Source of the DNA: an uncultured Clostridia bacterium
GTDB lineage: Bacteria; Bacillota; Clostridia; Oscillospirales; Ruminococcaceae
DNA length: 64,000 nucleotides
Direction: 5' to 3'
Assembly: GCA_947630845.1 (NCBI GenBank)
Contig: CANRJB010000002.1
Span: forward strand, 62,001-126,000
In this document: positions 1 to 7,634 of the stretch, one piece after another
How the letters are laid out: the number at the start of each line of letters is the position of its first letter
Position numbering within the stretch: the stretch's first letter is position 1
Program-made: the position numbers and the translations under genes
Notes under the pieces: generated by a model
Database searches by the model: none
What the model was told of the DNA's origin: nothing
What the model saw: the letters and a program-made list of their open reading frames with translations, nothing else

Positions 1-46
1 TACAAAACATATAGGTTTATATGTAGTTTGAAAGGAGTGTTTCCTG

Positions 47-979
47 ATGGGAAAGGTATATGAGAATTTCACGGAGCTGATCGGCAGCACACCACTGCTG
101 CACCTGCGCCACATCGAACAGGCAGAGGGTCTGTCTGCCACGATCCTCGGCAAGATCGAAGCTTTCAATCCGGCAGGCTCTGTCAAGGACAGAGTCGCAC
201 TTGCCATGATCAATGATGCAGAAGAAAGAGGTGTCCTGAAACAGGGCAGCGTCATCATCGAACCCACTTCCGGCAATACCGGCATCGGACTTGCGGCAGT
301 TGCCGCAGTGCGTGGATATCGCATCATCATCGTCATGCCGGAAACCATGAGCATCGAACGCCGCAACCTCATGAAGGCATACGGTGCAGAGCTGGTGCTG
401 ACCGAAGGGGCAAAGGGCATGAAGGGTGCTGTCGAAAAGGCAGAGGAGCTGGCAAAGGAGATCCCCGGCAGCTTCATCCCGTCGCAGTTCACAAATCCGG
501 CAAACCCGGCAATGCATGAACGGACGACAGGTGTCGAGATCTGGGAGGATACAGACGGCAAGGTCGATATCTTTGTAGCCGGAGTCGGCACAGGCGGCAC
601 GATCAGCGGCGTAGGTGCATATCTGAAGGCAAAGAAACCGGATGTGCAGATCGTGGCAGTTGAACCGAAAACCTCTCCGCTGCTGTCCGAAGGTCATGCA
701 GGCGGTCATAAAATTCAGGGTATCGGTGCAAACTTTGTGCCGGAAACACTCAACACCAGTATTTACAATGAGATCATCACTGTAGAGAACGAAGCAGCCT
801 TTGAAACAGGCAGAGAGATCGCACGGAAAGAGGGAATGCTCGTCGGCATTTCTTCCGGTGCGGCAGTATGGGCTGCGATCGAGCTGGCAAAGCGTCCGGA
901 AAACAAGGGCAAGACCATTGTGGCACTGCTTCCGGATACAGGCGAACGCTATCTTTCCACTCCCATGTTTGCAGGTTAA
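47..979 (+). CDS. cysK: Cysteine synthase A (O-acetylserine sulfhydrylase)
   Basis: A PLP enzyme that makes L-cysteine from O-acetylserine and sulfide in the cytoplasm. The 310-residue length is normal for CysK. The motif NPAGSVKDR holds the Schiff-base lysine at about residue 47, TSGNTG (74-79) is the substrate-binding loop, and GTGGTISG near residue 180 is the PLP phosphate cup. The ATG follows an AAAGGAG ribosome site by eight bases. A terminator-like hairpin lies directly downstream, so it is probably expressed apart from the sporulation genes that follow. Only 46 bases upstream are visible, so a regulatory leader cannot be judged. Cystathionine beta-synthase is less likely, because there is no heme or CBS extension. 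Confidence 0.96.
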   Translation: MGKVYENFTELIGSTPLLHLRHIEQAEGLSATILGKIEAFNPAGSVKDRVALAMINDAEERGVLKQGSVIIEPTSGNTGIGLAAVAAVRGYRIIIVMPETMSIERRNLMKAYGAELVLTEGAKGMKGAVEKAEELAKEIPGSFIPSQFTNPANPAMHERTTGVEIWEDTDGKVDIFVAGVGTGGTISGVGAYLKAKKPDVQIVAVEPKTSPLLSEGHAGGHKIQGIGANFVPETLNTSIYNEIITVENEAAFETGREIARKEGMLVGISSGAAVWAAIELAKRPENKGKTIVALLPDTGERYLSTPMFAG

Positions 980-984
980 ACAAA

Positions 985-1019
985 AGATGCCCCCTTTCAC
1001 AGGCGAAAAGGGGGCATCT
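985..1019 (+). terminator. Hairpin terminator after cysK
   Basis: The arms AGATGCCCCCTTT and AAAGGGGGCATCT form a strong GC-rich stem six bases after the cysK stop codon. The following bases are CTCTCTGC rather than a clear T tract, so the call rests on stem strength and position. Confidence 0.65.
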
Positions 1020-1080
1020 CTCTGCATAAGTTTCAGATTCCCTGCATATCCTGTACCAAAACCCATGGGAGGAAACAAGT

Positions 1081-1356
1081 ATGCAGGAACAGATTGCCGA
1101 AAACCAGACACTGATCTTAGAGAACCGACATACCCTGACCATCTCCGGCGTTACCGACATTGACCGGTTTGATGAGCGTGAGATCGTCCTCTACACAAAG
1201 CTTGGCGAACTTACCATAGACGGCAGGGAGCTGCATATCAATGCCATCAGCATCGAAAAAGGCGATCTTTCCGTCGAAGGGGACATCTGGGGCATGCGCT
1301 ACGGCGACAAGGATAAACGCTCCCCCGTTTCCTTTATCGGGAGACTGTTCCGATGA
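1081..1356 (+). CDS. yabP: Sporulation protein YabP
   Basis: A 91-residue protein of the YabP/YqfC family, needed in Bacillus for spore coat or cortex assembly in the mother cell. It has the family layout: a short N-terminus, the turn HTLTISGV, then beta strands including LTIDGRELHI and LSVEGDIWG. The ATG follows GGAGGAAACAAGT. It overlaps yabQ by four bases, so the two are probably translationally coupled, and the gene order yabP-yabQ-divIC-S1 protein matches the Bacillus origin-proximal cluster. The biochemical activity of the family is not known. Identification is firm because both sequence and neighbourhood agree. Confidence 0.92.
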   Translation: MQEQIAENQTLILENRHTLTISGVTDIDRFDEREIVLYTKLGELTIDGRELHINAISIEKGDLSVEGDIWGMRYGDKDKRSPVSFIGRLFR

Positions 1357-1871
1357 TCACCTTTTCTGTACAGGATGAACTGCTGCGGTTTGCAGGGGCA
1401 TGTCTGCTCGGCATACCATCAGGTTTGCTGTTCGATGCCATGCGTCTCCTGCGCAGGCTCATCCGCCACAACGGAATTGCTGTGGCAGCGGAAGATCTGC
1501 TGTGGGTGCTGTCGGTATGTCTGATGCTGCTGATGTATGCGTCCGCATTTACGGAAGGCGTGTTCCGTGGATACTATGCCATCGGGTGTCTGCTTGGGTT
1601 TGCGGTCTATGAATGCCTGTTCGGACAGCCGGTAATGCGGCTGCTCACAGCGATCCTGCACCAGATGGCAGTACCGATGCGGACAATTGTGCAAAGGTTT
1701 GTACTGATATGTAAAAAAATAAGTATGAGATTTGTGAAAGTCTCCGAAAAAAAGGAAAAAGGAAAGGATTTTTATCAAAATCGCTTGCAGAGATCTATGA
1801 AAATGGTGTATAATAAACAAAGAGGGATAAAGGAAGGTAAGGCAAATGGCAGACAAAGAAAAAAACCCTGA
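1353..1871 (+). CDS. yabQ: Spore cortex biosynthesis protein YabQ
   Basis: A 172-residue integral membrane protein of the YabQ family, required in Bacillus for spore cortex formation in the outer forespore membrane. Hydrophobic segments lie at about residues 10-28, 45-66 and 70-90, and the remainder is basic and probably cytoplasmic. The start overlaps the yabP stop (ATGA arrangement). The lysine-rich C-terminus overlaps the next gene by 26 bases and contains a promoter for it. The tail beyond residue 120 is not conserved in the family as far as I recall, so its coding significance is weaker than that of the membrane part. Confidence 0.88.
   Translation: MITFSVQDELLRFAGACLLGIPSGLLFDAMRLLRRLIRHNGIAVAAEDLLWVLSVCLMLLMYASAFTEGVFRGYYAIGCLLGFAVYECLFGQPVMRLLTAILHQMAVPMRTIVQRFVLICKKISMRFVKVSEKKEKGKDFYQNRLQRSMKMVYNKQRGIKEGKANGRQRKKP
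1785..1814 (+). promoter_or_regulatory. Sigma-A type promoter for divIC inside yabQ
   Basis: TTGCAG at 1785-1790 and TATAAT at 1809-1814 are separated by 18 bases and lie 31 bases before the divIC ATG. This would let divIC and the S1 gene be expressed in vegetative cells independently of the sporulation genes yabPQ. Confidence 0.6.
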
Positions 1872-2157
1872 AAAAAAGAAACGCTTCGGTGCTAAACTGC
1901 TCGGACGAATCGCAATCGTGCTGTTCATTCTGTTCTGTGCCGTTTCCGTGATCTCTATGCAGAATACCATCATAGAAAAGAGAAATGAACTTGCTGAACT
2001 GGATAAAAAGATTGAAGCCATAAAATTGGAGAACGATGAGCTGAAAGAACTGATCGAGTCGGATGACCTCGGCAGATATATGGAAAAGATCGCTGTAGAA
2101 AATAATGACTATGCCTACCCGGATGAACGTCGTTATTATGATACATCCAGAGACTGA
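1846..2157 (+). CDS. divIC: Septum formation initiator (DivIC/FtsL family)
   Basis: A 103-residue bitopic division protein. A basic cytoplasmic N-terminus (residues 1-19) is followed by one membrane helix (about 20-39) and an extracytoplasmic coiled coil (about 42-75) containing ELAELDKKIEAIKLENDEL, then a short acidic tail. DivIC pairs with FtsL and DivIB/FtsQ to recruit the septal peptidoglycan synthase. Its place between yabQ and an S1-domain gene is the Bacillus arrangement, which favours DivIC over FtsL, since FtsL normally sits in the mraW-ftsL-pbp cluster. The ATG lies 26 bases inside yabQ and follows AGGAAGGTAAGGCAA. Confidence 0.88.
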   Translation: MADKEKNPEKKKRFGAKLLGRIAIVLFILFCAVSVISMQNTIIEKRNELAELDKKIEAIKLENDELKELIESDDLGRYMEKIAVENNDYAYPDERRYYDTSRD

Positions 2158-2187
2158 TGAAAAAATAGAAGAGAGGCATATGATTTT

Positions 2188-2634
2188 ATGGCGTTGGAAA
2201 TCGGTAATATTTATGATGGCAAAGTCAAAAGCATCACCAAATATGGCGCATTCGTTGAAGTCGCTGCCGGAAAGGGAAAACCTGTCACCGGTATGGTACA
2301 TATCTCCGAAGTGGCTAATACCTATGTCAATGACATCCATGACCACCTGACAGAAGGACAGGATGTGCGTGTCAAGGTCATTGCTATCAATGAGCAGGGC
2401 AAGATCAGCATGTCCATCAAGAAAGCGACAGATGAAAAACCGCAGCGTCCCCCCCGTGAATCCCGGAAACCTGAGCGTGAAAAAAGCATCGTCTGGGAAC
2501 CGAAACCACGGAAACCAGAGTCAGAAATGACCTTTGAAGATATGATGAACCGTTTCAAGCAGCACAGCGAGGAACGCATCAGCGACATCAGACGGAATAC
2601 AGACAGAAAAAACAAATACAGAAGAAAAAAGTAG
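2188..2634 (+). CDS. yabR: S1-domain RNA-binding protein (YabR-like)
   Basis: A 148-residue cytoplasmic protein with one S1 OB-fold domain at residues 1-73. Visible S1 landmarks are GNIYDGKVKSITKYGAFVEV, GMVHISEVA and VRVKVIAINEQGKISMSIK. The rest is a basic, low-complexity tail rich in Lys, Arg and Pro, followed by a segment ending NRKNKYRRKK-like basic residues. Family members bind RNA or ribosomes; YabR and the related general stress protein 13 are the closest types, with no known enzyme activity. It follows divIC by 30 bases, so the two are likely cotranscribed. Confidence 0.88.
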   Translation: MALEIGNIYDGKVKSITKYGAFVEVAAGKGKPVTGMVHISEVANTYVNDIHDHLTEGQDVRVKVIAINEQGKISMSIKKATDEKPQRPPRESRKPEREKSIVWEPKPRKPESEMTFEDMMNRFKQHSEERISDIRRNTDRKNKYRRKK

Positions 2635-2720
2635 GCAGCTTTCTGCCACATTCAGATACACCGGTACTCCGGTGAAACTTTCATTATGATTTTCCCACAT
2701 ATTCGTTCTTTTTTGGTGGC

Positions 2721-2748
2721 GCCCCCGTTACTTTCCGGTAACGGGGGC
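2721..2748. terminator. Stem-loop between convergent genes
   Basis: The perfect 11-bp arms GCCCCCGTTAC and GTAACGGGGGC enclose a six-base loop. The hairpin overlaps the stop codon of the minus-strand phage gene and lies 87 bases after the S1 gene, so it could end transcription from both sides. No convincing T tract follows on either strand. Confidence 0.5.
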
Positions 2749-3678
2749 AATCTCTTTCCCATAAAAGCCATCCTTGTACGTCCATACCTTGGTGAACATC
2801 CCCTTCTTTCCGAAGGTAAAGCGCATCCGGCAGATACGCTGTGTCTGCAGGAAGCTGCCGTAACTGACACTTTCCCCGAGTCCCTCATTATGAAATCCTG
2901 CATAGACAATATAGTCCGCATGCCACCCACGCTGGGAATAGAGGTTGCGGAAAGTCAGTGCCTTTTCCGGGTCTTGCAGAAACTGCCGGTCAAACGGGAT
3001 ATACCTGTGCCGGATGACATTCACCTGTACAGCCACCGGATTTTCCTGCTGATAGGCATCCGGATTTTCCTCAATGTCCTCCATATGATAATGACTGACA
3101 AGCTTTGAGGTGTCGTACATCGTGCCGTATTCCACAGCATCCCCTGTCGGAATGACATGCACTGCCGCATCTTCCGGCGGTGAGAGCATCACCTTGTTGC
3201 CGGTAACATAGGGGTAGTGCGCCGTCATTTTATATCCGAAGCTGACGATACAGTCCCAGAGGGACGTACCGTCCTTCACGCTGATATAGCCTGTCTCCTG
3301 CCGTTCCTCGCAGGTAAGAAAGGGAATGTGGCAATAGTCATTGATGAGCTGCCCGATCGTCAGATTGAAGTACATCCCCTTTGCCAGCTCATTCTGTGTC
3401 AGCAGAATGGGAAAGCTCCGGCATTTCACAGTGAGGAGATCACAGCCATTTTTCCGGCAGGCAGTGATGCTTTCCATCAGCCCGTGGAAAATCACTTCCC
3501 CGTTCCACAGCAGCTCCACCCTGTCCGCACAGATCTTCTCCGTCCCATCCGTCACAAAAGCGGCAGACATCGTTTCAAAGGGCGTGTAGATCTCACGGTC
3601 GAGCGTCACAGCAATGCACACATGCTCCGCAGCGAATGTGTCACCCTGATACAGGCGGAGCGTAAACTGCGCCGTCAT
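2728..3678 (-). CDS. Phage baseplate hub-like protein (remnant cluster)
   Basis: A 316-residue protein resembling the XkdQ / gpD late-control group of baseplate hub proteins. It begins with a strand-rich segment (LRLYQGDTF, TLDREIYTPF), has a mid segment with LTIGQLINDYC typical of the hub fold, and ends in a beta-rich domain. The start chosen is the ATG after AAGGAGACGGCAGC; it overlaps the previous stop as ATGA. It is the last gene of the minus-strand phage-derived run. Tape-measure, tail-tube and fibre genes are missing around it, so it is unlikely to work in a complete virion. The family assignment rests on remembered similarity and context. Confidence 0.6.
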   Translation of the reverse strand: MTAQFTLRLYQGDTFAAEHVCIAVTLDREIYTPFETMSAAFVTDGTEKICADRVELLWNGEVIFHGLMESITACRKNGCDLLTVKCRSFPILLTQNELAKGMYFNLTIGQLINDYCHIPFLTCEERQETGYISVKDGTSLWDCIVSFGYKMTAHYPYVTGNKVMLSPPEDAAVHVIPTGDAVEYGTMYDTSKLVSHYHMEDIEENPDAYQQENPVAVQVNVIRHRYIPFDRQFLQDPEKALTFRNLYSQRGWHADYIVYAGFHNEGLGESVSYGSFLQTQRICRMRFTFGKKGMFTKVWTYKDGFYGKEIAPVTGK

Positions 3679-4061
3679 GCTGCCGTCTCCTTCACAAGCG
3701 CACTCTGCGTATAGCACAGCAGCGTCAGCTCCGGAAACTCCTGACCTTCTTTGAGCGTAAAGCCGATGAGCCGCACGGCATCACAGCGTATCTCTTTGAT
3801 ATGCAGCGGCAATGTCGTCCCTCCACGCATCGCCGCATCCGCTGCCGCAATGATCGCAGCCATATCAGACGACGGCGCAAGCTTCCCTCTGAGGGTAAGT
3901 CTTGTCCCTTTCGGGAAAGCCGCAGTGACCGTCCCACTCCCGTCAGCCGTCCCCTGCTCACTGATGCCGCATCCGCCAACGATCTGATACTCCGACAGAT
4001 AGACCGTCAGCTCCCCGATCTGCACCGGATACGACTGCATTTCCCTGACCGTGATCTTCAA
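3675..4061 (-). CDS. Phage-cluster protein of unknown function
   Basis: A 128-residue protein that I do not recognise. It is predicted beta-rich, with glycine/threonine-rich stretches near residues 30-50 and an alanine-rich helix (AAIIAAADAAM) near residues 68-80. It sits between a tail-completion-like gene and the baseplate hub-like gene and overlaps the latter by four bases, so a tail or baseplate role is a context-based guess. The start is TTG, spaced eight bases from GGAGG and overlapping the upstream TGA as TTGA. Confidence 0.6.
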   Translation of the reverse strand: MKITVREMQSYPVQIGELTVYLSEYQIVGGCGISEQGTADGSGTVTAAFPKGTRLTLRGKLAPSSDMAAIIAAADAAMRGGTTLPLHIKEIRCDAVRLIGFTLKEGQEFPELTLLCYTQSALVKETAA

Positions 4062-4468
4062 ACTTCATCCTCCTCTGCAAGACTTTCCGTACACAGCCCC
4101 CTGAACCGGAAGATTCCGTACATCACCACACGCTGTAATTTCACATCTGTCAAGGGTGCAGCCGTCTCACACAAGGCTGCACCCACTTTCTGCATTGCCG
4201 GGCAGATCTTCTCATAAAAGCATTCCTCCGCCCTGCTCACGGGCGCAGTCATGGGGATGAGGATGCTGACTCTGACATCTGCGGAAAAGGGCTTGATGCC
4301 GCCCTTACCGTCGGGAAAGGGAAAGTCAGTCTGCACCTTGTCCAGCCCTGCGACCACAAACAGACTGTCCGACTTATTCGGCAGCGGCACAGCATCGAAA
4401 GACGGATAGATCTCCCGGATGCCCTGCCTGCGTATCTCGTCGATCACACCCCTGAGAAAGAACCGCAA
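4058..4468 (-). CDS. Phage tail-completion-like protein
   Basis: A protein of about 136 residues with an amphipathic N-terminal helix (FLRGVIDEIRRQG) followed by alternating strands. This pattern recalls the minor-tail or neck-completion proteins that follow the head-tail connector in siphophage and myophage genomes. The TTG at 4468 is preferred because GGGGGTGAG lies just upstream and the previous gene stops at 4473; an in-frame upstream extension to 4498 is possible but would overlap that gene. The assignment is from position and general pattern only. Confidence 0.5.
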   Translation of the reverse strand: MRFFLRGVIDEIRRQGIREIYPSFDAVPLPNKSDSLFVVAGLDKVQTDFPFPDGKGGIKPFSADVRVSILIPMTAPVSRAEECFYEKICPAMQKVGAALCETAAPLTDVKLQRVVMYGIFRFRGLCTESLAEEDEV

Positions 4469-4472
4469 ACGC

Positions 4473-4829
4473 TCACCCCCGTACCCCTTCAAACACAAAT
4501 GCCCCGTTCCGGAGCAGATCAGAACACAGCCCCCTGTAACAATTCACAAGATGCTCCGCAAACTGGAGCTGCTGTAACCCGTCAGACTGTCTTGCGATAT
4601 TGCCGGCATAGGTGGCAAGTGCCTTTTCCCTTGCGCCATAGATCGTCGTATAGCGCAGGTTTGCCACTGCTGCCGAAAGGTAGCAGAGTCTGACATCAGT
4701 ATCATCTGCCCCTTCACAGAGCTGTTCCCTGATCTCCTCAATGGAAACCATCAGCAGCGGCATGAACCGGTTGACATCCTCCTCACCGGAAAAAAGCGTA
4801 AACAGTGAGCAGATCATCTGCATATTCAT
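4473..4829 (-). CDS. Phage head-tail connector-like protein
   Basis: A mostly helical protein of 118 residues. The segment from about 10 to 110 reads as four amphipathic helices, as in small head-tail connector proteins of the gp6 type. The ATG at 4829 is chosen over the ATG at 4853 because it follows AAGGAGG by seven bases. The gene lies directly after the prohead-protease remnant, where a complete phage would have the major capsid gene between them; that gene is absent. Function is inferred from position and helix content. Confidence 0.5.
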   Translation of the reverse strand: MNMQMICSLFTLFSGEEDVNRFMPLLMVSIEEIREQLCEGADDTDVRLCYLSAAVANLRYTTIYGAREKALATYAGNIARQSDGLQQLQFAEHLVNCYRGLCSDLLRNGAFVFEGVRG

Positions 4830-4852
4830 GGCAACTCCTCCTTTCGGGTACA

Positions 4853-5515
4853 TCAGTGCATACGGAACGCCGTTTCATCATTGCCAAGAAGCTGTACTTC
4901 CGGCTGCATGGGCTGTTCCTCTAAAAGTGACTTCCGGAACGCCATCAGCTCACGCAGATCCATCTTTCCGGCAGCAAGACAGAGGGCTTTGGAAATGACC
5001 GTTTTCTGTCCGCAGAGCGAGACGACCTCTGCACGCAGCATGTCCTCTACCTCACCGAGCAGTCCGTCATCACATGTCTTTGCAGAACAGCCGCAGAAAT
5101 GTTTCGTGACACCGGCAGCCGTCTGTGCCGGAACAGCCACAAAGCTCCATTCATAGGCATCCTTCACATCATCCAACACCGTGCAGCAGACCACATCCCC
5201 ATACTTTCTCCCCGGTACATGCGTGCAGGACGAAACCGTCCTGTCCGCACCGCATACGGAGCAGATGCGTTTCCCGACAGAACAGGAAACACTGACTTCC
5301 TTTTTGATACCGCCTTCGATCTCCCGGATAAGGTCAGCATTGGAATCCGTCCTCACCATATATGCCTTCGCTCTGAGGGCAGCATAGGGTCTGCCGTCGG
5401 AAGTTGTCCGGGAAGCATCCCGGACAATTTCCGTATCATAGATACGGGCAGTCTGACCGCTTGCTTTCGGGTCATGGTCAGTAATGCCCGTCTTTCCGAC
5501 AAACAGCGTCTGCAT
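4853..5515 (-). CDS. Truncated phage prohead protease
   Basis: A protein of 220 residues matching the core of HK97-type prohead proteases found in clostridial prophages. The motif GKTGITDHDP near residue 10 carries the likely catalytic His, and KKEVSVSCSVGKRICSVCG near residue 70 carries the likely catalytic Ser and the Cys pair typical of this subgroup. Reading the same frame upstream of the ATG to a TGA at about 5586 gives LCDNDIDRD-SERF, which matches the normal upstream part of the family. The true N-terminus has therefore been lost by a deletion that joined the terminase gene to this one. It is probably not functional as a protease. Confidence 0.68.
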   Translation of the reverse strand: MQTLFVGKTGITDHDPKASGQTARIYDTEIVRDASRTTSDGRPYAALRAKAYMVRTDSNADLIREIEGGIKKEVSVSCSVGKRICSVCGADRTVSSCTHVPGRKYGDVVCCTVLDDVKDAYEWSFVAVPAQTAAGVTKHFCGCSAKTCDDGLLGEVEDMLRAEVVSLCGQKTVISKALCLAAGKMDLRELMAFRKSLLEEQPMQPEVQLLGNDETAFRMH

Positions 5516-5874
5516 CTGTGCAAGTGCCTCCTCTGAGAAGCGTTCGCTGTCCCTGTCAATGTCGTTATCGCAGAGGATGTTTCATCCTCTCTCATGAGTG
5601 CCTCAAGCAGTCCTTCCGCAGAGGAGGCATTCTGATCTGCGCTTGCGTACTCATAGAGTTTTTCAAGAGCCTTCTGCCGGTCAAAGAACTGCACTTCCAC
5701 GCCGCCCCCCTTGACACGTTTGATGGAGGAGACGTTAAAGAGATCCATCCGGGACAGGACACGGAAGGAAGGTGTTTCCTCGGCAAATGCAAGGCGGACG
5801 GCATCATTGACTTTTCCGAAGGCAAGCTTCCGCAGTCCATCAAGGACTTGCTGCACATCTGTATTCTCTTTCAT
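5353..5874 (-). CDS. Phage terminase small subunit fragment with out-of-frame tail
   Basis: The reading frame is 174 codons. The first 95 or so residues resemble a clostridial prophage terminase small subunit: an N-terminal helix (VQQVLDGLRKLAFG), then IKRVKGGGVEVQFFDRQKAL. From about 5585 onward the frame reads through protease DNA in the wrong frame and gives an Arg/Cys-rich nonsense tail that overlaps the protease by 160 bases. The ATG at 5874 follows AAAGGGG. I read this as a fusion made by one large deletion that removed the end of this gene, terminase large subunit, portal and the protease start. Confidence 0.6.
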   Translation of the reverse strand: MKENTDVQQVLDGLRKLAFGKVNDAVRLAFAEETPSFRVLSRMDLFNVSSIKRVKGGGVEVQFFDRQKALEKLYEYASADQNASSAEGLLEALMREDETSSAITTLTGTANASQRRHLHRCRRCLSERRALLTMTRKQAVRLPVSMIRKLSGMLPGQLPTADPMLPSERRHIW

Positions 5875-5942
5875 CACATACCCCTTTCTCACAGGGAGCA
5901 GAAACTGCCGTATTTTTATACACATCCGTGCAACACGTTCCC

Positions 5943-5972
5943 TTGACAATAGAGGGAAAGATGATGTATAAT
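5943..5972 (+). promoter_or_regulatory. Consensus sigma-A promoter
   Basis: TTGACA at 5943-5948 and TATAAT at 5967-5972, both perfect hexamers, are 18 bases apart. The expected transcription start is near 5979, which falls after the best Shine-Dalgarno start of the gene below. Confidence 0.7.
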
Positions 5973-6182
5973 ATAAAGTACATGGCATGGTATGATCTGG
6001 ATGAGAGCGGCAATCTGCGGCTTCTGATCGACACGGATTTTGAATATGCGGGAGAAGGGCTGCCGGAATACGAAGATGTCATGACAAAGTACAATGTCGG
6101 CTCTCTCGATGAATCCTTTTGCGTCAGAGATTCCGATTCCGGTCCGGATTTCTCCCTTCTGGAAAGCTATCCCATGACATGA
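5964..6182 (+). CDS. Small acidic protein of unknown function
   Basis: A protein of 72 residues that I do not recognise. It is soluble, acidic and rich in Asp and Tyr, with no signal peptide or membrane segment. Two starts compete. The ATG at 5964 has AGAGGG seven bases upstream, but a perfect -10 element lies inside the first codons. The ATG at 5982 would fit a nearly leaderless transcript from that promoter and would give 66 residues (MAWYDLDESG...). It lies between the phage remnant and the leucine-rich-repeat operon and points the same way as the latter. Low confidence in function, moderate in coding. Confidence 0.5.
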   Translation: MYNIKYMAWYDLDESGNLRLLIDTDFEYAGEGLPEYEDVMTKYNVGSLDESFCVRDSDSGPDFSLLESYPMT

Positions 6183-6220
6183 AAAAACCATGATATGATT
6201 GTGAAAAAACAGGAAAGCAC

Positions 6221-6249
6221 TTGCAATCCGGTCATATCTATGTTATAAT
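6221..6249 (+). promoter_or_regulatory. Promoter of the leucine-rich-repeat operon
   Basis: TTGCAA at 6221-6226 and TATAAT at 6244-6249 are 17 bases apart. The start site would be about 55 bases before the ATG at 6312. The -10 box sits in the loop of a perfect 15-bp inverted repeat. Confidence 0.75.
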
Positions 6250-6268
6250 AATACATAGATATGACCGG
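6228..6268. repeat. Perfect 15-bp inverted repeat centred on a -10 box
   Basis: The left arm CCGGTCATATCTATG (6228-6242) and right arm CATAGATATGACCGG (6254-6268) match perfectly, with an 11-base AT loop that holds TATAAT. The placement over the spacer, the -10 box and the start site is what an operator would show. In RNA only the right arm would be transcribed, so the site most likely acts as DNA. Confidence 0.8.
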
Positions 6269-6311
6269 TATGTTCTGTCCGGCAATACTACAGAAACAAG
6301 GAGATCCTACC

Positions 6312-7634
6312 ATGAGACAGCTCATAGCAGCAGCATTGGCTGCGTTTATGTTCCTGCCCCTTACCGCTGCGGCAGAGGGAGAAGAACCAACAGAAGAAGA
6401 GTTGGAAACAGTCACGGAAGAAGAAGTCCCTCCCGTCTACGAATATGAACTGGATGCGGAGGGAAATGCACAGCTCACTTCCTTTCTCGAAAGCGACACA
6501 TTTACAGGGCAGCTTGCCATCCCCGATGAGATCGACGGACACACGGTCGACTACATCTGCAATAGCTGCTTTATGACCGCAAAGGGCATCACGGAAGTGA
6601 TGATCCCGGCAACTGTCACGGATATGGACGACAGTGTTTTCTTTGAGTGTACGGCACTGACTGCATTCACTGTCGATCCGGATAACAGCTATTATTCCAC
6701 AGAGGACGGCATCCTGTATGCAGACGGCGGCAAGATGCTGACCGCCTACCCTGCCGCAAAAGAGGACGAAAGCTTTACCATCCCCGATACCGTCGAGGAG
6801 ATCGGCTCGGGTGCGTTCGGCTTTGCACAGAATCTGCATGAAGTCATCATCGGCGACAATGTGACGTATATCAACAACTGGGCATTTGCCTACTCCGCAC
6901 TGGAGAAGGCAACCGTCGGCAGCAATGTGGAGGAGATCGACGACTTCGCCTTTGGCTACTGCGACAAACTTTCTTCCGTAACGCTGCAAGACGGCATTCA
7001 GAGCATCAACAATGCCTCATTTGCCAACTGTCCCCTGCTGACACAGATCACGCTTCCGGATACCCTCGAATACATCGGACAGTATGCCTTTGCCGGCACA
7101 GGGCTTTCCTGCGTGACGATCCCGCAGGCAGTGCAGGAAGTGTCCTACTGTGCCTTCGGCTATGATGCCGATATGCAGGAGATCGACGACTTCATTATTT
7201 ACGGTGCTGCCAATTCTGCCGCACAGCTCTATGCATCGGATAATGACGAAGAAAATGAATATGAAAACCATTTTGAATTTATCGCAGTTGAAGATGCCAA
7301 TCTTCCCTATGAATTGGGGGAAGGCAGACTGCTCTCGGATGCCGTGACGGATACCGTTCCGGCAGAAACGGACGAAAGCGGCAACATCATCCTGCAAGAG
7401 GACGGAACGAACGGAAAGGCAAGTGCTGAGGAGGAGATCGGTTCACGCCTGAAAGGCAACAGCAGAGTCAAGATGATACTCGGCGTGGGCGGCTGTGCAG
7501 CAGTGGTGCTTGCGGTCGTGCTGATTATTTCCTTTTTCATGAAGCCGAAGAAAGACGATACGGATGAAACAGATGATACAGATGACAAGGATGAGACAGA
7601 CGACAATGACGACAGTGGAGATGATGCAGCATGA
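6312..7634 (+). CDS. Membrane-anchored BspA-type leucine-rich-repeat protein 1
   Basis: A surface protein of 440 residues. A signal peptide (residues 1-21, cut near TAAAEG) is followed by an acidic stretch, then LRR_5 repeats with the signature pattern ITLPDTLEYIGQYAFAGT at about 80-300. A transmembrane helix lies at about 394-414, followed by a cytoplasmic tail of repeated DET/DD residues. This family mediates binding to host proteins or polysaccharide in other bacteria; the ligand here is unknown. The ATG follows AAGGAGATCCTACC. It overlaps the next gene as ATGA, and all three LRR genes appear to share the palindromic promoter. No LPXTG or dockerin is present. Confidence 0.85.
   Translation: MRQLIAAALAAFMFLPLTAAAEGEEPTEEELETVTEEEVPPVYEYELDAEGNAQLTSFLESDTFTGQLAIPDEIDGHTVDYICNSCFMTAKGITEVMIPATVTDMDDSVFFECTALTAFTVDPDNSYYSTEDGILYADGGKMLTAYPAAKEDESFTIPDTVEEIGSGAFGFAQNLHEVIIGDNVTYINNWAFAYSALEKATVGSNVEEIDDFAFGYCDKLSSVTLQDGIQSINNASFANCPLLTQITLPDTLEYIGQYAFAGTGLSCVTIPQAVQEVSYCAFGYDADMQEIDDFIIYGAANSAAQLYASDNDEENEYENHFEFIAVEDANLPYELGEGRLLSDAVTDTVPAETDESGNIILQEDGTNGKASAEEEIGSRLKGNSRVKMILGVGGCAAVVLAVVLIISFFMKPKKDDTDETDDTDDKDETDDNDDSGDDAA

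Noticed and set aside
1..46. Possible T-box or other leader before cysK
   Set aside because: Only 46 bases are visible and no T-box motif or antiterminator can be seen.
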